64,000 bases of DNA from Jatrophihabitans sp. GAS493 (GTDB lineage: Bacteria > Actinomycetota > Actinomycetes > Mycobacteriales > Jatrophihabitantaceae): positions 310,001-374,000 of the forward strand of contig NZ_LT907982.1 of assembly GCF_900230215.1 (NCBI RefSeq), in the 5' to 3' direction. The notes beneath the pieces are model-generated. The model was not told where the DNA came from, did not search any database, and worked only from the letters and a program-made list of their open reading frames with translations. Below are positions 44,253 to 52,182 of the stretch, piece after piece. Each line of letters opens with the position of its first letter. Position 1 is the stretch's first letter. Position numbers and translations under genes: made by a program.

Positions 44253-45581
44253 TCAGAACAGGGGCGGCATCGGTCCGGTGACGTGTCGACCGACTCTTTC
44301 GTCACCCGATTCGCCGATTGAGCTGACGACAACCTTGTTGCGGCCACTGTTCTTGGCTCGGTAGAGGGCGGTGTCGGCGGCTTGCAACAACTCGTCCATG
44401 GTCACACCGTGGTCAGGGAAGCAGGCCAGCCCGATAGACAGCGATAGCGTCGGGGCCGGGAGGTGCTCTGTGTCCAATTGAATGTTCCGCACCTCTTGGC
44501 GAATGCGCTCCGCCACGACGAACGCCTCATGCGCAGTAGCGCGCGGGAGTAAGGCAACGAACTCCTCGCCACCGAACCGGCCAACGCTGTCGTAGTCGCG
44601 AAGTTCGTCCCTCAATAGGTCGGCGATGGCGAGAATCGCCTGATCGCCTACCAGGTGGCCGTATCCATCATTCACTGCCTTGAAATGATCGAGGTCGAGT
44701 AGCAGCACCGCGACCGGCTCACGCTCACGTTCAGCCCGCGCGAGTTCACGGACACCAATCCGATGCCAGGTGGGCGCGTTCAGCAGCCCGGTCTTTGGAT
44801 CCATAGATGCGTCGTCTTCCAACTGCCGAACCAGCGCAGCCCTCTGCAGAACGATTGTCAGCGGCACGCCGAGCGCGACAAGTGTGGGTTCGCGAAGCGC
44901 GGCGAACGCCACCAGCGCGCCGAGACACAGGGTCGCAAGTTCAATGAGGTTGTCTTCTATTGTCCCGACAAAGGTCCCAATTGGTTGCGATCCGACTGCT
45001 AGCCGAATCGCCGCAGCCACCAAAGCAGTGTTTACAAACATGAACACCAGGATCGTGGTCCCGAATGCGATCGGAAGCACAATAAACCGCGGTGCATAAT
45101 CTAGAACTCGCGGGATAAACTCCAAAGTCGATTGCGCTAAGACTAATGCGATCGCAACTGACGCGCACGTGTAAATCTGGCGATACGCTGGCAGTCCGGC
45201 AGATTTCAATTGTCTGAACCAAAGGTAAAGGCGAAAAGCAACGAGAAATATTAATGCCAGACCAGGCGACAAAACAACAATGGCCGCCATCATCCAGACC
45301 GAAGTCATGTCGATGAACCGCGCGCCTCGCACCCTGTGCAGCAAGCGAGCAGCACTTCGCCCGATCTCCTCGAAGAGGAACGCAAAGACTAGGAAACTCA
45401 AGAATCTCAGGAGTTCGAGCGATGTAGGACGCATCGACGCCCAGCTCATCACCGCAAGCGTCAAGGCGATGAGATCCACCCCAACTACGAGAGCAATGAC
45501 ACTGCCCGAATTATTCCGTATGCCGGAATTTTGAGTCGAGGCGCGAGGGAGCCACTTCCGAGTAGCCCCAGCTCGCTTCAT
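44253..45581 (-). CDS. Diguanylate cyclase (GGDEF) with membrane sensor domain
   Basis: A 442-residue protein. About seven or eight hydrophobic helices (residues 20-260) form an MHYT/MASE-like membrane sensor that I cannot assign to a named family. The GGDEF domain (about 285-430) has DPKTGLLNAPTWHRIG, VAVLLLDLDHFKAVNDGYGH, the active site GRFGGEEFVALLPRA, an I-site RDYD exactly five residues before GGEEF, and DTALYRAKNSGRNKVV. It should make cyclic di-GMP and be product-inhibited. ATG 45581 is preferred, with GTGGAG seven bases upstream; GTG 45596 is possible. The 5' half looks richer in A/T than neighbouring genes, consistent with acquisition. Confidence 0.9.
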   Translation of the reverse strand: MKRAGATRKWLPRASTQNSGIRNNSGSVIALVVGVDLIALTLAVMSWASMRPTSLELLRFLSFLVFAFLFEEIGRSAARLLHRVRGARFIDMTSVWMMAAIVVLSPGLALIFLVAFRLYLWFRQLKSAGLPAYRQIYTCASVAIALVLAQSTLEFIPRVLDYAPRFIVLPIAFGTTILVFMFVNTALVAAAIRLAVGSQPIGTFVGTIEDNLIELATLCLGALVAFAALREPTLVALGVPLTIVLQRAALVRQLEDDASMDPKTGLLNAPTWHRIGVRELARAEREREPVAVLLLDLDHFKAVNDGYGHLVGDQAILAIADLLRDELRDYDSVGRFGGEEFVALLPRATAHEAFVVAERIRQEVRNIQLDTEHLPAPTLSLSIGLACFPDHGVTMDELLQAADTALYRAKNSGRNKVVVSSIGESGDERVGRHVTGPMPPLF

Positions 45582-45805
45582 AATTAAACTCCACACTGTT
45601 CGCGTCGCTAGCCTAGATTAGCCCAGCGTGCGCACACTGTCACTCCCGCCTCTCGCTAAGGCATGGACGACGGAGATCATCAACCGGCGATCTTCGGCCA
45701 CATGCACGGCGAACGTCGCTAAGCGAGGATCTACTGCCGTCAACACTGGAGCTCATATTCGCAACGATTAAGTGACGCCCGACACATTCACAAGGGAGCT
45801 GAATC
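45582..45805. promoter_or_regulatory. Divergent promoter region for the GGDEF gene and the peptide array
   Basis: About 220 bp between the leftward GGDEF gene and the rightward small ORFs; both promoters should be here. A short direct repeat TCGCTAA/TCGCTAG occurs at about 45605, 45653 and 45716. CATATT (45754) and GATTAA (45766) are possible -10 hexamers for the rightward transcript, but I cannot pair them with a clear -35. Base composition is visibly less GC-rich than the flanks. Confidence 0.4.
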
Positions 45806-45838
45806 GTGATTGCCATCTATCAAAAACAGATCACCTAA
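45806..45838 (+). CDS. Possible 10-residue leader peptide MIAIYQKQIT
   Basis: GTG ORF of ten codons plus TAA located 46 bases before the first array peptide gene. It is preceded by AAGGGAG with a 7-base gap, a good Shine-Dalgarno. It is single-copy and unrelated in sequence to the heptapeptide. It could be a translated leader or an additional peptide of the same transcript, or a chance ORF. Only the ribosome site and position support it. Confidence 0.35.
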   Translation: MIAIYQKQIT

Positions 45839-45883
45839 CAGTAATCACACATGCATGCCCAGTCGGAAAGGAAGGTTCACGTC

Positions 45884-45907
45884 GTGACCGTCGTCAACTG
45901 GAGCTAG
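45884..45907 (+). CDS. Heptapeptide gene, array copy 1
   Basis: GTG start, TAG stop, product MTVVNWS. The ribosome site AAGGAAGG (45868-45875) is 8 bases upstream and is not part of the repeat unit. An unrelated upstream sequence has therefore kept the same Shine-Dalgarno spacing as the repeat, which argues that translation is selected. Confidence 0.75.
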   Translation: MTVVNWS

Positions 45908-45954
45908 AGCACCCACCACCAACGAACCACCACACACACGAAGGAGACACCGCA

Positions 45955-45978
45955 ATGACCGTCGTCAACTGGAGCTAG
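45955..45978 (+). CDS. Heptapeptide gene, array copy 2
   Basis: ATG start, TAG stop, product MTVVNWS. GAAGGAG at 45940-45946 lies 8 bases upstream. It is the first copy carrying the ATG form and the standard spacer upstream. Confidence 0.75.
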   Translation: MTVVNWS

Positions 45979-46025
45979 AACACCCACCACCAACGAACCA
46001 CCACACACACGAAGGAGACACCGCA

Positions 46026-46049
46026 ATGACCGTCGTCAACTGGAGCTAG
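46026..46049 (+). CDS. Heptapeptide gene, array copy 3
   Basis: ATG start, TAG stop, product MTVVNWS, with GAAGGAG 8 bases upstream. Identical to copy 2. Confidence 0.75.
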   Translation: MTVVNWS

Positions 46050-46096
46050 AACACCCACCACCAACGAACCACCACACACACGAAGGAGACACCGCA

Positions 46097-46120
46097 ATGA
46101 CCGTCGTCAACTGGAGCTAG
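46097..46120 (+). CDS. Heptapeptide gene, array copy 4
   Basis: ATG start, TAG stop, product MTVVNWS, with GAAGGAG 8 bases upstream. Identical to copy 2. Confidence 0.75.
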   Translation: MTVVNWS

Positions 46121-46167
46121 AACACCCACCACCAACGAACCACCACACACACGAAGGAGACACCGCA

Positions 46168-46191
46168 ATGACCGTCGTCAACTGGAGCTAG
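46168..46191 (+). CDS. Heptapeptide gene, array copy 5
   Basis: ATG start, TAG stop, product MTVVNWS, with GAAGGAG 8 bases upstream. Identical to copy 2. Confidence 0.75.
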   Translation: MTVVNWS

Positions 46192-46238
46192 AACACCCAC
46201 CACCAACGAACCACCACACACACGAAGGAGACACCGCA

Positions 46239-46262
46239 ATGACCGTCGTCAACTGGAGCTAG
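46239..46262 (+). CDS. Heptapeptide gene, array copy 6
   Basis: ATG start, TAG stop, product MTVVNWS, with GAAGGAG 8 bases upstream. Its downstream spacer is the last complete one. Confidence 0.75.
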   Translation: MTVVNWS

Positions 46263-46309
46263 AACACCCACCACCAACGAACCACCACACACACGAAGGA
46301 GACACCGCA

Positions 46310-46333
46310 ATGACCGTCGTCAACTGGAGCTAA
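46310..46333 (+). CDS. Heptapeptide gene, array copy 7 (terminal)
   Basis: ATG start, TAA stop, product MTVVNWS. The stop codon differs from the other copies while the peptide is unchanged. Its last bases overlap the stop codon of the convergent MFS gene (46330-46332), so no room is left for a terminator between them. Confidence 0.75.
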   Translation: MTVVNWS

Positions 46334-47568
46334 GTGCTCACTGTGAGCCGAGCCCACCGTATGGCCAGCCAAATTCCGATGGCTGCTCCGACGCCCCCAC
46401 TGAGCGCGACCGTTCTGTGGGCGCCGATACTCTCAGAAATTAAGCCAGCGCCCGCGATAGCCGCTCCCTGTAGCGCTATCAGGATCGAAGCCGCAAACCC
46501 CACGGCCGCGCCGCGCACCCTGCCAGGAACAGAGACCGTGAATTCCGCCATCGCGACCACGACGTAAGACGCGAGCGCGCCGGCAAGCACCCAGAGGGCG
46601 ACGCTCACTGACGGATTCGACGTCAATCCGCACGGCACGGTCACGAGACCGACGGCGATGGCAGCGGGACACATCCAGGCGAGTCGTTGAACTTTGGTCA
46701 ACCACCTTGTGGACAAGAAGGTCCCGACCGCAAGGCCTGTCGGCACAGCTGCCAGAAGCATGCCTACCGCCACGTCTCCCCCCTGCTCTGCCACGGCGTA
46801 CGGAACCGCTATACCTTCTCGCATGGTTAACGACGCGGTTAGCCACACGAGGCCGGCCAATACACGTAGTCGCGGGTCCCCAAGCACAGCCCGTGCTCCT
46901 TGCATCGATGCTGTCAGCAGGTTGGCTCTTTCATTTCCAGCCTTGGTCGACGGATGATGACGCAACCGCGTGCGGGACTGAATAATGGCAGCCGACAGGA
47001 GGAAGCTGGCCGCGTCGACGGCGAGGCCCGTGCGGGGGCCGACAACCGCCACCACGACGCCCCCGACGGCGAAGCCCGCGACCTGGCTCAACTGATTTGA
47101 AATTGTTCGGAGCGCAGATGCGGCCGGAAAAACCTCGGCTGGCAACATCTCGGGAATCTCGGATAGCTCTGCGGTTGTGAACAATGAGCTCATCGCGGCT
47201 TCGATCGCGACGCACACAATTATCGCTGAGTCGGCCAAGCTTGGAATCGCCACGGCCAGCACGAGGACGAATCTGGCGGCGTCGCAGATCACCATTAGCC
47301 TGCGTCTCGGGTAGCGATCTGCGAGCCCGGACAGGAATAGCCCTCCTAGCACGGCAGGCAGGTAGGTCATCCCGAAGACCAACGCGGTCAGCGCTGCTGA
47401 TCCCGTCCGCGAGAAGACGAGCACCGATATGGCGACACGCGTTAGCTGGTCTCCCAGCGCAGACTGCGTGTCGGCGATCCAGAGCCAGCGGAACTCCCGG
47501 ACGCGCAGTGCGTCCCGAAAGGTCGGATTGCCGGTAGTCACTGTCACTGCGCCGACCTCACTCGACAT
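46330..47568 (-). CDS. MFS transporter next to the heptapeptide array
   Basis: A 412-residue major facilitator with about twelve helices. REFRWLWIADTQSALGDQLT opens TM1, and motif A appears as LSGLADRYPRRRLMV between TM2 and TM3. FTTAELSEIPEMLPAEVFPAAS and SALRTISNQLSQVAGFAVGG match the enterobactin-exporter/macrolide-efflux branch of MFS. ATG 47568 is preferred; the frame is open to 47625. It is read toward the array and ends inside copy 7. The natural hypothesis is export of the heptapeptide or a derivative, as MccC exports microcin C. That is inference from adjacency; the two are on opposite strands and so not one operon. Confidence 0.85.
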   Translation of the reverse strand: MSSEVGAVTVTTGNPTFRDALRVREFRWLWIADTQSALGDQLTRVAISVLVFSRTGSAALTALVFGMTYLPAVLGGLFLSGLADRYPRRRLMVICDAARFVLVLAVAIPSLADSAIIVCVAIEAAMSSLFTTAELSEIPEMLPAEVFPAASALRTISNQLSQVAGFAVGGVVVAVVGPRTGLAVDAASFLLSAAIIQSRTRLRHHPSTKAGNERANLLTASMQGARAVLGDPRLRVLAGLVWLTASLTMREGIAVPYAVAEQGGDVAVGMLLAAVPTGLAVGTFLSTRWLTKVQRLAWMCPAAIAVGLVTVPCGLTSNPSVSVALWVLAGALASYVVVAMAEFTVSVPGRVRGAAVGFAASILIALQGAAIAGAGLISESIGAHRTVALSGGVGAAIGIWLAIRWARLTVST

Positions 47569-47584
47569 CCGTCCATCGCGACTC

Positions 47585-47623
47585 GGGGTGGTCTCTTCCC
47601 GGATTCCGGGAAGCAGACACCCC
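47585..47623. terminator. Hairpin between MFS gene and hemD, same core as 31869-31907
   Basis: A 39-base imperfect palindrome with outer GGGGTG/CACCCC, inner CTTCCCGG-ATT-CCGGGAAG, and one unpaired base on each side. Length (39) and the 17-base core TTCCCGGATTCCGGGAA are the same as in the element at 31869. It lies 23 bases past the end of hemD (stop at 47647), so it probably terminates the rex-hemA-hemC-hemD transcript. It also overlaps the region just upstream of the MFS start and marks the edge of the inserted segment. Confidence 0.65.
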
Positions 47624-47646
47624 AAGCGGCGAACTGCGACGAAGAG

Positions 47647-49188
47647 TTACCGGCGGCGGCTGGACTGCTTCTTGGTGGCCACCAGGGCAGCCTTCTCGCG
47701 CTCCTCGATGGCTCGCGCGGCGGCGTACTCGGCAAGTGCCTCGACAAGTGCACCGACGGTCGCCTCCTCCGGCTGGACGTCCACACGAAGTCCGAACTCG
47801 CGGGCGGTCGCTGCAGTCTGCGGACCGATAGCCGCAACCACAGTCTTCAAATGTGGTTTACCCGCAATACCCACGAGGTTACGCACCGTGGACGAGGAGG
47901 TAAAACATACCGCCTGGAAGCCACCGGACTTGATCGCGTCGCGAATCTCAGCCGCCGGCGGAGCAGCCCGGACGGTGCGGTACGCGGTGACGTCGTCGAT
48001 CTCCCAGCCCCGCTCGCGCAGCCCGGCGGCCAGCGTCTCGGTGGCGATGTCGGCCCGCGGCAGCAGCACCCGGTCGATCGGATCGAGCACGTCGTCATAC
48101 GGCGGGAAGTCCTGCAACAATCCTTCGCTGGACTGTTCACCGGACGGCAGCAGCTCCGGGTTGATCCCGAAGGCCCGCACCGCATCAGCCGTCGACTCGC
48201 CGACGCAGGCGATCTTCACACCGGCGAAGGCGCGCGCGTCGAGGCCGAACTCCTCGAACTTCTCCCGGACGGCCCGCACGGCATTGGTCGAGGTGAAGAC
48301 GATCCACTCGTAGCGACCGGTGACCAGGCCCTTGATCGCCCGCTCCATCTGGGTCGGCGTCCGCGGCGGCTCGACGGCGATCGTCGGCACCTCGATCGGA
48401 ACCGCGCCGTGCAGGCGAAGCCGGTCGCTCATGGTCGCCGCCTGCTCCTTGGTGCGCGGCACCAGCACCTTCCAGCTGTAGAGGGGACGCGACTCCCACC
48501 AGCCGAGCTTGTCGCGCTGTGCGGTGGCCTTGCCGATCGTCACCACCAGGGTGCCGGCCATCCCAACCGCGGCCAACTCCAGCTCGCCGAGGGTGCCGCT
48601 CACCGTCTGCTGACGAGTCCCGGTCGAATCACAACTAACCGTCACCGCGGTGTCCGGCTTCAGTCCGCCGGAGACCAGTCGCTCCCCGACGCTCTGCAGC
48701 TGAGCCGACGGGACACTGAGCACCAGGGTGCCCGGCGCGTGGGCCAGCGAGTCGAAGTCGACCGACTCCAGGTCGGTCAGGTCGGCTTCGGTACGTACCG
48801 AGCCGCCCGGAATGCCGGCGTAGGCGGCGGTGCCGGCGCCGACCGAGAGGCCCGGCACGATCTCGAACGCGATGCTGCTGCGCGAGACGGCGAGCACCTC
48901 CTTGACACCGCTGTCGCTGCCGAAGACGTCCCCGGCGATGAGGCGAACCACGTCGGAGCCGAGCTTCGTCTCGGTGACCACGGCCTTGGCGGCGTCGGCC
49001 GCGAGCGTCGACGCGACCCGCACCTCGCCACTGGCCAGACCCGTTATCGCAGCGGCGACGTCAGCGTCGGCGAAGACGACGTCGGCTCTACTCAAGGCGT
49101 CCACCGCATTCACGGTGAGTAGACCTGGATCGCCGGGTCCGGCACCTACGAAGGTCACACGGCCAGCAGGCTTACGCTCTCGGGTCAT
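47647..49188 (-). CDS. hemD: Uroporphyrinogen-III synthase with N-terminal methyltransferase-like domain
   Basis: A 513-residue fusion. The N-terminal half looks like uroporphyrinogen-III C-methyltransferase ([40 protein letters not shown]). However, the catalytic GGDPFVFGRGGEE block is replaced by [15 protein letters not shown], so methyltransferase activity is doubtful. The C-terminal half (from about 245) is a normal HemD synthase: [46 protein letters not shown]-type [20 protein letters not shown]. It closes the linear tetrapyrrole from HemC into uroporphyrinogen III. ATG 49188 overlaps the hemC stop. Mycobacterial HemD has a similar degenerate N-terminal part. Confidence 0.9.
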   Translation of the reverse strand: MTRERKPAGRVTFVGAGPGDPGLLTVNAVDALSRADVVFADADVAAAITGLASGEVRVASTLAADAAKAVVTETKLGSDVVRLIAGDVFGSDSGVKEVLAVSRSSIAFEIVPGLSVGAGTAAYAGIPGGSVRTEADLTDLESVDFDSLAHAPGTLVLSVPSAQLQSVGERLVSGGLKPDTAVTVSCDSTGTRQQTVSGTLGELELAAVGMAGTLVVTIGKATAQRDKLGWWESRPLYSWKVLVPRTKEQAATMSDRLRLHGAVPIEVPTIAVEPPRTPTQMERAIKGLVTGRYEWIVFTSTNAVRAVREKFEEFGLDARAFAGVKIACVGESTADAVRAFGINPELLPSGEQSSEGLLQDFPPYDDVLDPIDRVLLPRADIATETLAAGLRERGWEIDDVTAYRTVRAAPPAAEIRDAIKSGGFQAVCFTSSSTVRNLVGIAGKPHLKTVVAAIGPQTAATAREFGLRVDVQPEEATVGALVEALAEYAAARAIEEREKAALVATKKQSSRRR

Positions 49189-50105
49189 GAGGGGCTCCCC
49201 ATCAATTTGTCAGCGCCTTCGGCGAGGAGTTCAGCGGCGAGCCGCCGCCCCACGCCATCGGCATCGGTTGCCGGACCGGTCGCAGTGAGTCGGACGGCGT
49301 CGCTGCCGTCTATCGCTGTGACCGAACCGCGTAGGAATATTTCAAGCCCGTCATCGCCGTCGACCACTTCGGCCAACGCGCCAACGGGGGACGAGCAACC
49401 TGCCTCAAGCGCCGCAAGCAGCGCTCTTTCTGCATCCACTGCCGCACGTGTATCGCTGTCGTCCATTGTCGACACCACGGCGGCCGTGGCCAAATCTCCG
49501 GCCCGTACCTCGATCGCCAGCGCGCCCTGGGCGGGGGCCGGGAGAACCTGAATCGGGTCGAGAATCTCGGTCACATCGTCGTGCCGCCCGAGCCGGCGCA
49601 GTCCGGCCATCGCCAGCACCACCGCATCGAGGTCACCGTTGGTCACCTTCGCCAGGCGAGTATCGACGTTGCCGCGCAGTCCGACGATCTCCAGACCGAG
49701 GCCGAGCGCGCGCAGCTGAGCCGCTCGACGGGGGGAACCGGTGCCGACTCGCGCCCCCGCCGGCAGCTCGCCGAGAGTCAGCCCGTCGCGGGCGACCAGC
49801 CCATCCCGAGGATCCTCACGGGACGGCACGGCGGCCACCACGACACCATCCACCGGCGCCGTCGGCAGGTCCTTGTACGAGTGCACCGCAACGTCGATCT
49901 CGCCGTTCAACAGGGCTGACCGCAGCGCCGTCACGAAGACACCGGTGCCACCGATCTGGGAGAGCGCAGCGTTGCTCACGTCGCCCTCAGTGACGATGGT
50001 GACGATCTCCACCGGCACGCCGAGGCGTTCGACGAAGAGGTTCGTCTGGGTGCGGGCCAGCGCGCTGGCCCGGGTTCCGACCCGGAGCGTCTTGGTCGCG
50101 GTCAT
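49185..50105 (-). CDS. hemC: Porphobilinogen deaminase (hydroxymethylbilane synthase)
   Basis: A 306-residue enzyme polymerising four porphobilinogens. It has [20 protein letters not shown], the catalytic Asp block [42 protein letters not shown] and the dipyrromethane-attachment cysteine in [18 protein letters not shown] 50105 overlaps the hemA TGA, and its own stop overlaps hemD, so all three are translationally coupled. Confidence 0.96.
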   Translation of the reverse strand: MTATKTLRVGTRASALARTQTNLFVERLGVPVEIVTIVTEGDVSNAALSQIGGTGVFVTALRSALLNGEIDVAVHSYKDLPTAPVDGVVVAAVPSREDPRDGLVARDGLTLGELPAGARVGTGSPRRAAQLRALGLGLEIVGLRGNVDTRLAKVTNGDLDAVVLAMAGLRRLGRHDDVTEILDPIQVLPAPAQGALAIEVRAGDLATAAVVSTMDDSDTRAAVDAERALLAALEAGCSSPVGALAEVVDGDDGLEIFLRGSVTAIDGSDAVRLTATGPATDADGVGRRLAAELLAEGADKLMGSPS

Positions 50106-51397
50106 CGCTTCTTCTCCCGCCCGGCGCGTGGTACCAGCACCGACTCGGCGGTCGCGGCGTCGAGGTCGAAGAGGTCCCGCAGCGCCTGGGCGTACTGGTC
50201 CCCGCCCGGCGTGCTGGCCAGCTCCTTGACCCGCACCGTCGGCGCATGCAGCACCTTCTCCACGGCGCGGCGCACGGCGTCACTCACCTCGCGGCGCGTC
50301 GCCTCATCCAGCGCAGGCAGCCGGGAGTCCAGCCGGAGCAGCTCCGCGCTGATCACCTCGTTCGCCCGCTCGCGCAGCGCACTCACCGTCGGGGCCACCG
50401 CCAGTTGCTGCTGCAACTTCAGGTAGGCGATCAGCTCCTGGGCCACGATGTTGTTGGCCAGCCGCACCTCGCTGTCGCTGACCAGGGCACCGTCGGCGCG
50501 CAGTGAATCCAAGTCGACGTAGGTGACGCCGGGCAGCGTCGCCACCTGCGGATCGACGTCGTGGGGTAGCGCGAGATCCAGCACCACCTGCGGATCTGCG
50601 GCGCGGGCGGCGAAGTGCTCCAGCTCAACGACGAGCCCGGTCGCCCCGGTGCAGCTGATGATCAGGTCAGCGTCGGCTATCACATCGCTCAGGTGATCGA
50701 GCGTGACTGCGCGGCCGCCGAGACTCTGGGCCAGCCGCTGGCCGCCCTCGACCGAGCGATTCGCCACGACGAAGTCGCGGACGCCGAGACGGCTCAGCGT
50801 TGCCCCGGCCAGTGCCCCCATGGAGCCGGCGCCGATGATGAGCGCCCGCTTCCCCGAGAGCGGCCCGAGCACCCGCGACGCGTTCTCCAGCGCCACCGAG
50901 ACGATCGAGGCACCGGCCCGATCGATCCCGGTGTCGGTGTGCACTCGCTTGCCGACCCGCAGCCCCTGCTGCACCAGTTCATGCAGCACGGTGCGAACGG
51001 TTCCGGCGGCCGTGCCGTTGGCGTAGGCCAGCCGCAGCTGACCGAGGATCTGCGACTCGCCGACCACCATCGAGTCCAACCCGGAGGCGACCGAGAAGAC
51101 GTGCTCCACCGCCGCCTCGGCGAAGTGCACGTACAGATGATCGACGAGATCAGTGACCGACAGGCCGGCGTGCCGCGCCAGCACGTTGGTTATCTCGGCC
51201 ACGGCTGGGTGGAAGCGATCCACATCCGCGTAGACCTCGATGCGATTGCAGGTCGAGAGCAGCAGGACCTCGGAGATCGCCTCCGCCGCCTGCAGCTCAC
51301 CGAGAATCTTCGGAGTGTCGTCCGCCGAGACGCTCGTCTTCTCCAGCACCGGCACCGGCGCGGTCTGATACGACAGCCCTACCACCAGAACGCTCAT
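50102..51397 (-). CDS. hemA: Glutamyl-tRNA reductase
   Basis: A 431-residue NADPH-dependent enzyme giving glutamate-1-semialdehyde from glutamyl-tRNA, the first committed step of the C5 pathway. The catalytic cysteine is C50 in [14 protein letters not shown]. The NADPH domain has [20 protein letters not shown] and [11 protein letters not shown], and the dimerisation domain is at the C-terminus ([20 protein letters not shown]). The start ATG overlaps the rex stop. In Streptomyces the same rex-hemACD order is Rex-controlled. Confidence 0.96.
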   Translation of the reverse strand: MSVLVVGLSYQTAPVPVLEKTSVSADDTPKILGELQAAEAISEVLLLSTCNRIEVYADVDRFHPAVAEITNVLARHAGLSVTDLVDHLYVHFAEAAVEHVFSVASGLDSMVVGESQILGQLRLAYANGTAAGTVRTVLHELVQQGLRVGKRVHTDTGIDRAGASIVSVALENASRVLGPLSGKRALIIGAGSMGALAGATLSRLGVRDFVVANRSVEGGQRLAQSLGGRAVTLDHLSDVIADADLIISCTGATGLVVELEHFAARAADPQVVLDLALPHDVDPQVATLPGVTYVDLDSLRADGALVSDSEVRLANNIVAQELIAYLKLQQQLAVAPTVSALRERANEVISAELLRLDSRLPALDEATRREVSDAVRRAVEKVLHAPTVRVKELASTPGGDQYAQALRDLFDLDAATAESVLVPRAGREKKR

Positions 51398-52182
51398 TGG
51401 CTGGCCTCCCGTCGCGGGCTCTGCTTGCGGGCACTCATAGCCCTCATGGCTAGGTGCCGATGCTCCTTCTGGTTCTCGTGGAAGGAGAGGATCTGCAGCT
51501 CAGCGGCGAGGTCGACCTTGCGCACATCGACGTGGGCCGGCACCGAGAGAACGGTGGGGGCGAAGTTGAGGATGCTGCTCACGCCGCAGGCGACGAGCCG
51601 GTCGCAGAGCTCCTGCGCGGCCGGCGCCGGGATGGCCAGCACGGCGATGTCTATGTGCTGGGTGACCACGATCTCTTCCAGATAGGCGACATCCTGCACG
51701 GTGAGCCCGCCGATCTGGGACCCGATCCGGGTCGGCGCGGCGTCCAGCAGGGCGGCGATCTGAAAGCCACGGGTCGCGAAGCCGGCGTATCCGGCCAGTG
51801 CCTGCCCGAGGTTGCCGACGCCGATCAGCGCGACCGCTCGGTGCACGGTGATGCCCAGGGTGCGGGAGATGAGTTCGGTGAGCGTCTCGACGTCATAGCC
51901 GACGCCACGGATTCCGAAGGAGCCGAGGAAGGAGAGGTCTTTACGCAGCATCGCCGAGTTCACACCGGTGGCCGTCGCCAGCTCGTCTGAGGAGAGCGTG
52001 GTGACGCCCTGTTCCTGGAAGGAGTCGAGCACCCGCAGGTACGTCGCCAACCGGGCCACGGTGGCCTCCGGGATGGAACGATCCTCCGGCGGACACTCCA
52101 AATCAGCGGTGATCGCCTCCGGCAGCTCGCCCTCGCCAACGTGCATGCGAGTGCTGCGCAGACTCTCGCGACGGATGGTCAT
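51394..52182 (-). CDS. rex: Redox-sensing repressor Rex
   Basis: A 262-residue NADH/NAD+ sensor and DNA-binding repressor. The winged helix includes TTLSSDELATATGVNSAMLR and DLSFLGSFGIRGVGYDVETL. The Rossmann domain has VALIGVGNLGQALAGYAGFA, and the C-terminal swapped helix includes CDRLVACGVSSILNFAPTVL. NADH binding releases it from DNA when respiration is limited. It heads the coupled rex-hemA-hemC-hemD operon, and a Rex-type operator lies 106 bases upstream of its ATG (52182), so autoregulation is likely. Confidence 0.95.
   Translation of the reverse strand: MTIRRESLRSTRMHVGEGELPEAITADLECPPEDRSIPEATVARLATYLRVLDSFQEQGVTTLSSDELATATGVNSAMLRKDLSFLGSFGIRGVGYDVETLTELISRTLGITVHRAVALIGVGNLGQALAGYAGFATRGFQIAALLDAAPTRIGSQIGGLTVQDVAYLEEIVVTQHIDIAVLAIPAPAAQELCDRLVACGVSSILNFAPTVLSVPAHVDVRKVDLAAELQILSFHENQKEHRHLAMRAMSARKQSPRREASQ

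Larger units (their letters stand above)
45884..46333 (+). repeat. Tandem array: seven 24-base MTVVNWS genes at a 71-base period
   Basis: Six 71-base units plus a final 24-base partial unit. Units 2-6 are identical by eye; unit 1 differs at the start codon (GTG for ATG) and in one spacer base (TAGAGC for TAGAAC); unit 7 stops with TAA instead of TAG. Each unit is a 24-base ORF followed by a 47-base spacer with no T on this strand and only six or seven G. The spacer ends GAAGGAG plus eight bases before the next start. A 71-base period is not a multiple of three, so the units cannot be one fused polyprotein. The pattern is a polycistron of separately initiated identical heptapeptides, homogenised by recent duplication or unequal crossing-over. 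Confidence 0.93.

Noticed and set aside
45772-45978. 68-codon ORF reading into array copy 2
   Set aside because: It has no ribosome site and joins the peptide frame only at copy 2 because the period is not a multiple of three. The minigene reading explains all seven copies.
45884-46333. CRISPR array
   Set aside because: The whole 71-base unit is repeated without unique spacers, and no cas gene is in the window.
45884-46333. Microcin C (mccA) or biarylitide precursor genes
   Set aside because: MTVVNWS ends in Ser rather than the Asn needed by MccB and lacks the Tyr-x-His/Trp pattern of biarylitides. No ThiF-like, P450 or radical SAM gene lies close by.
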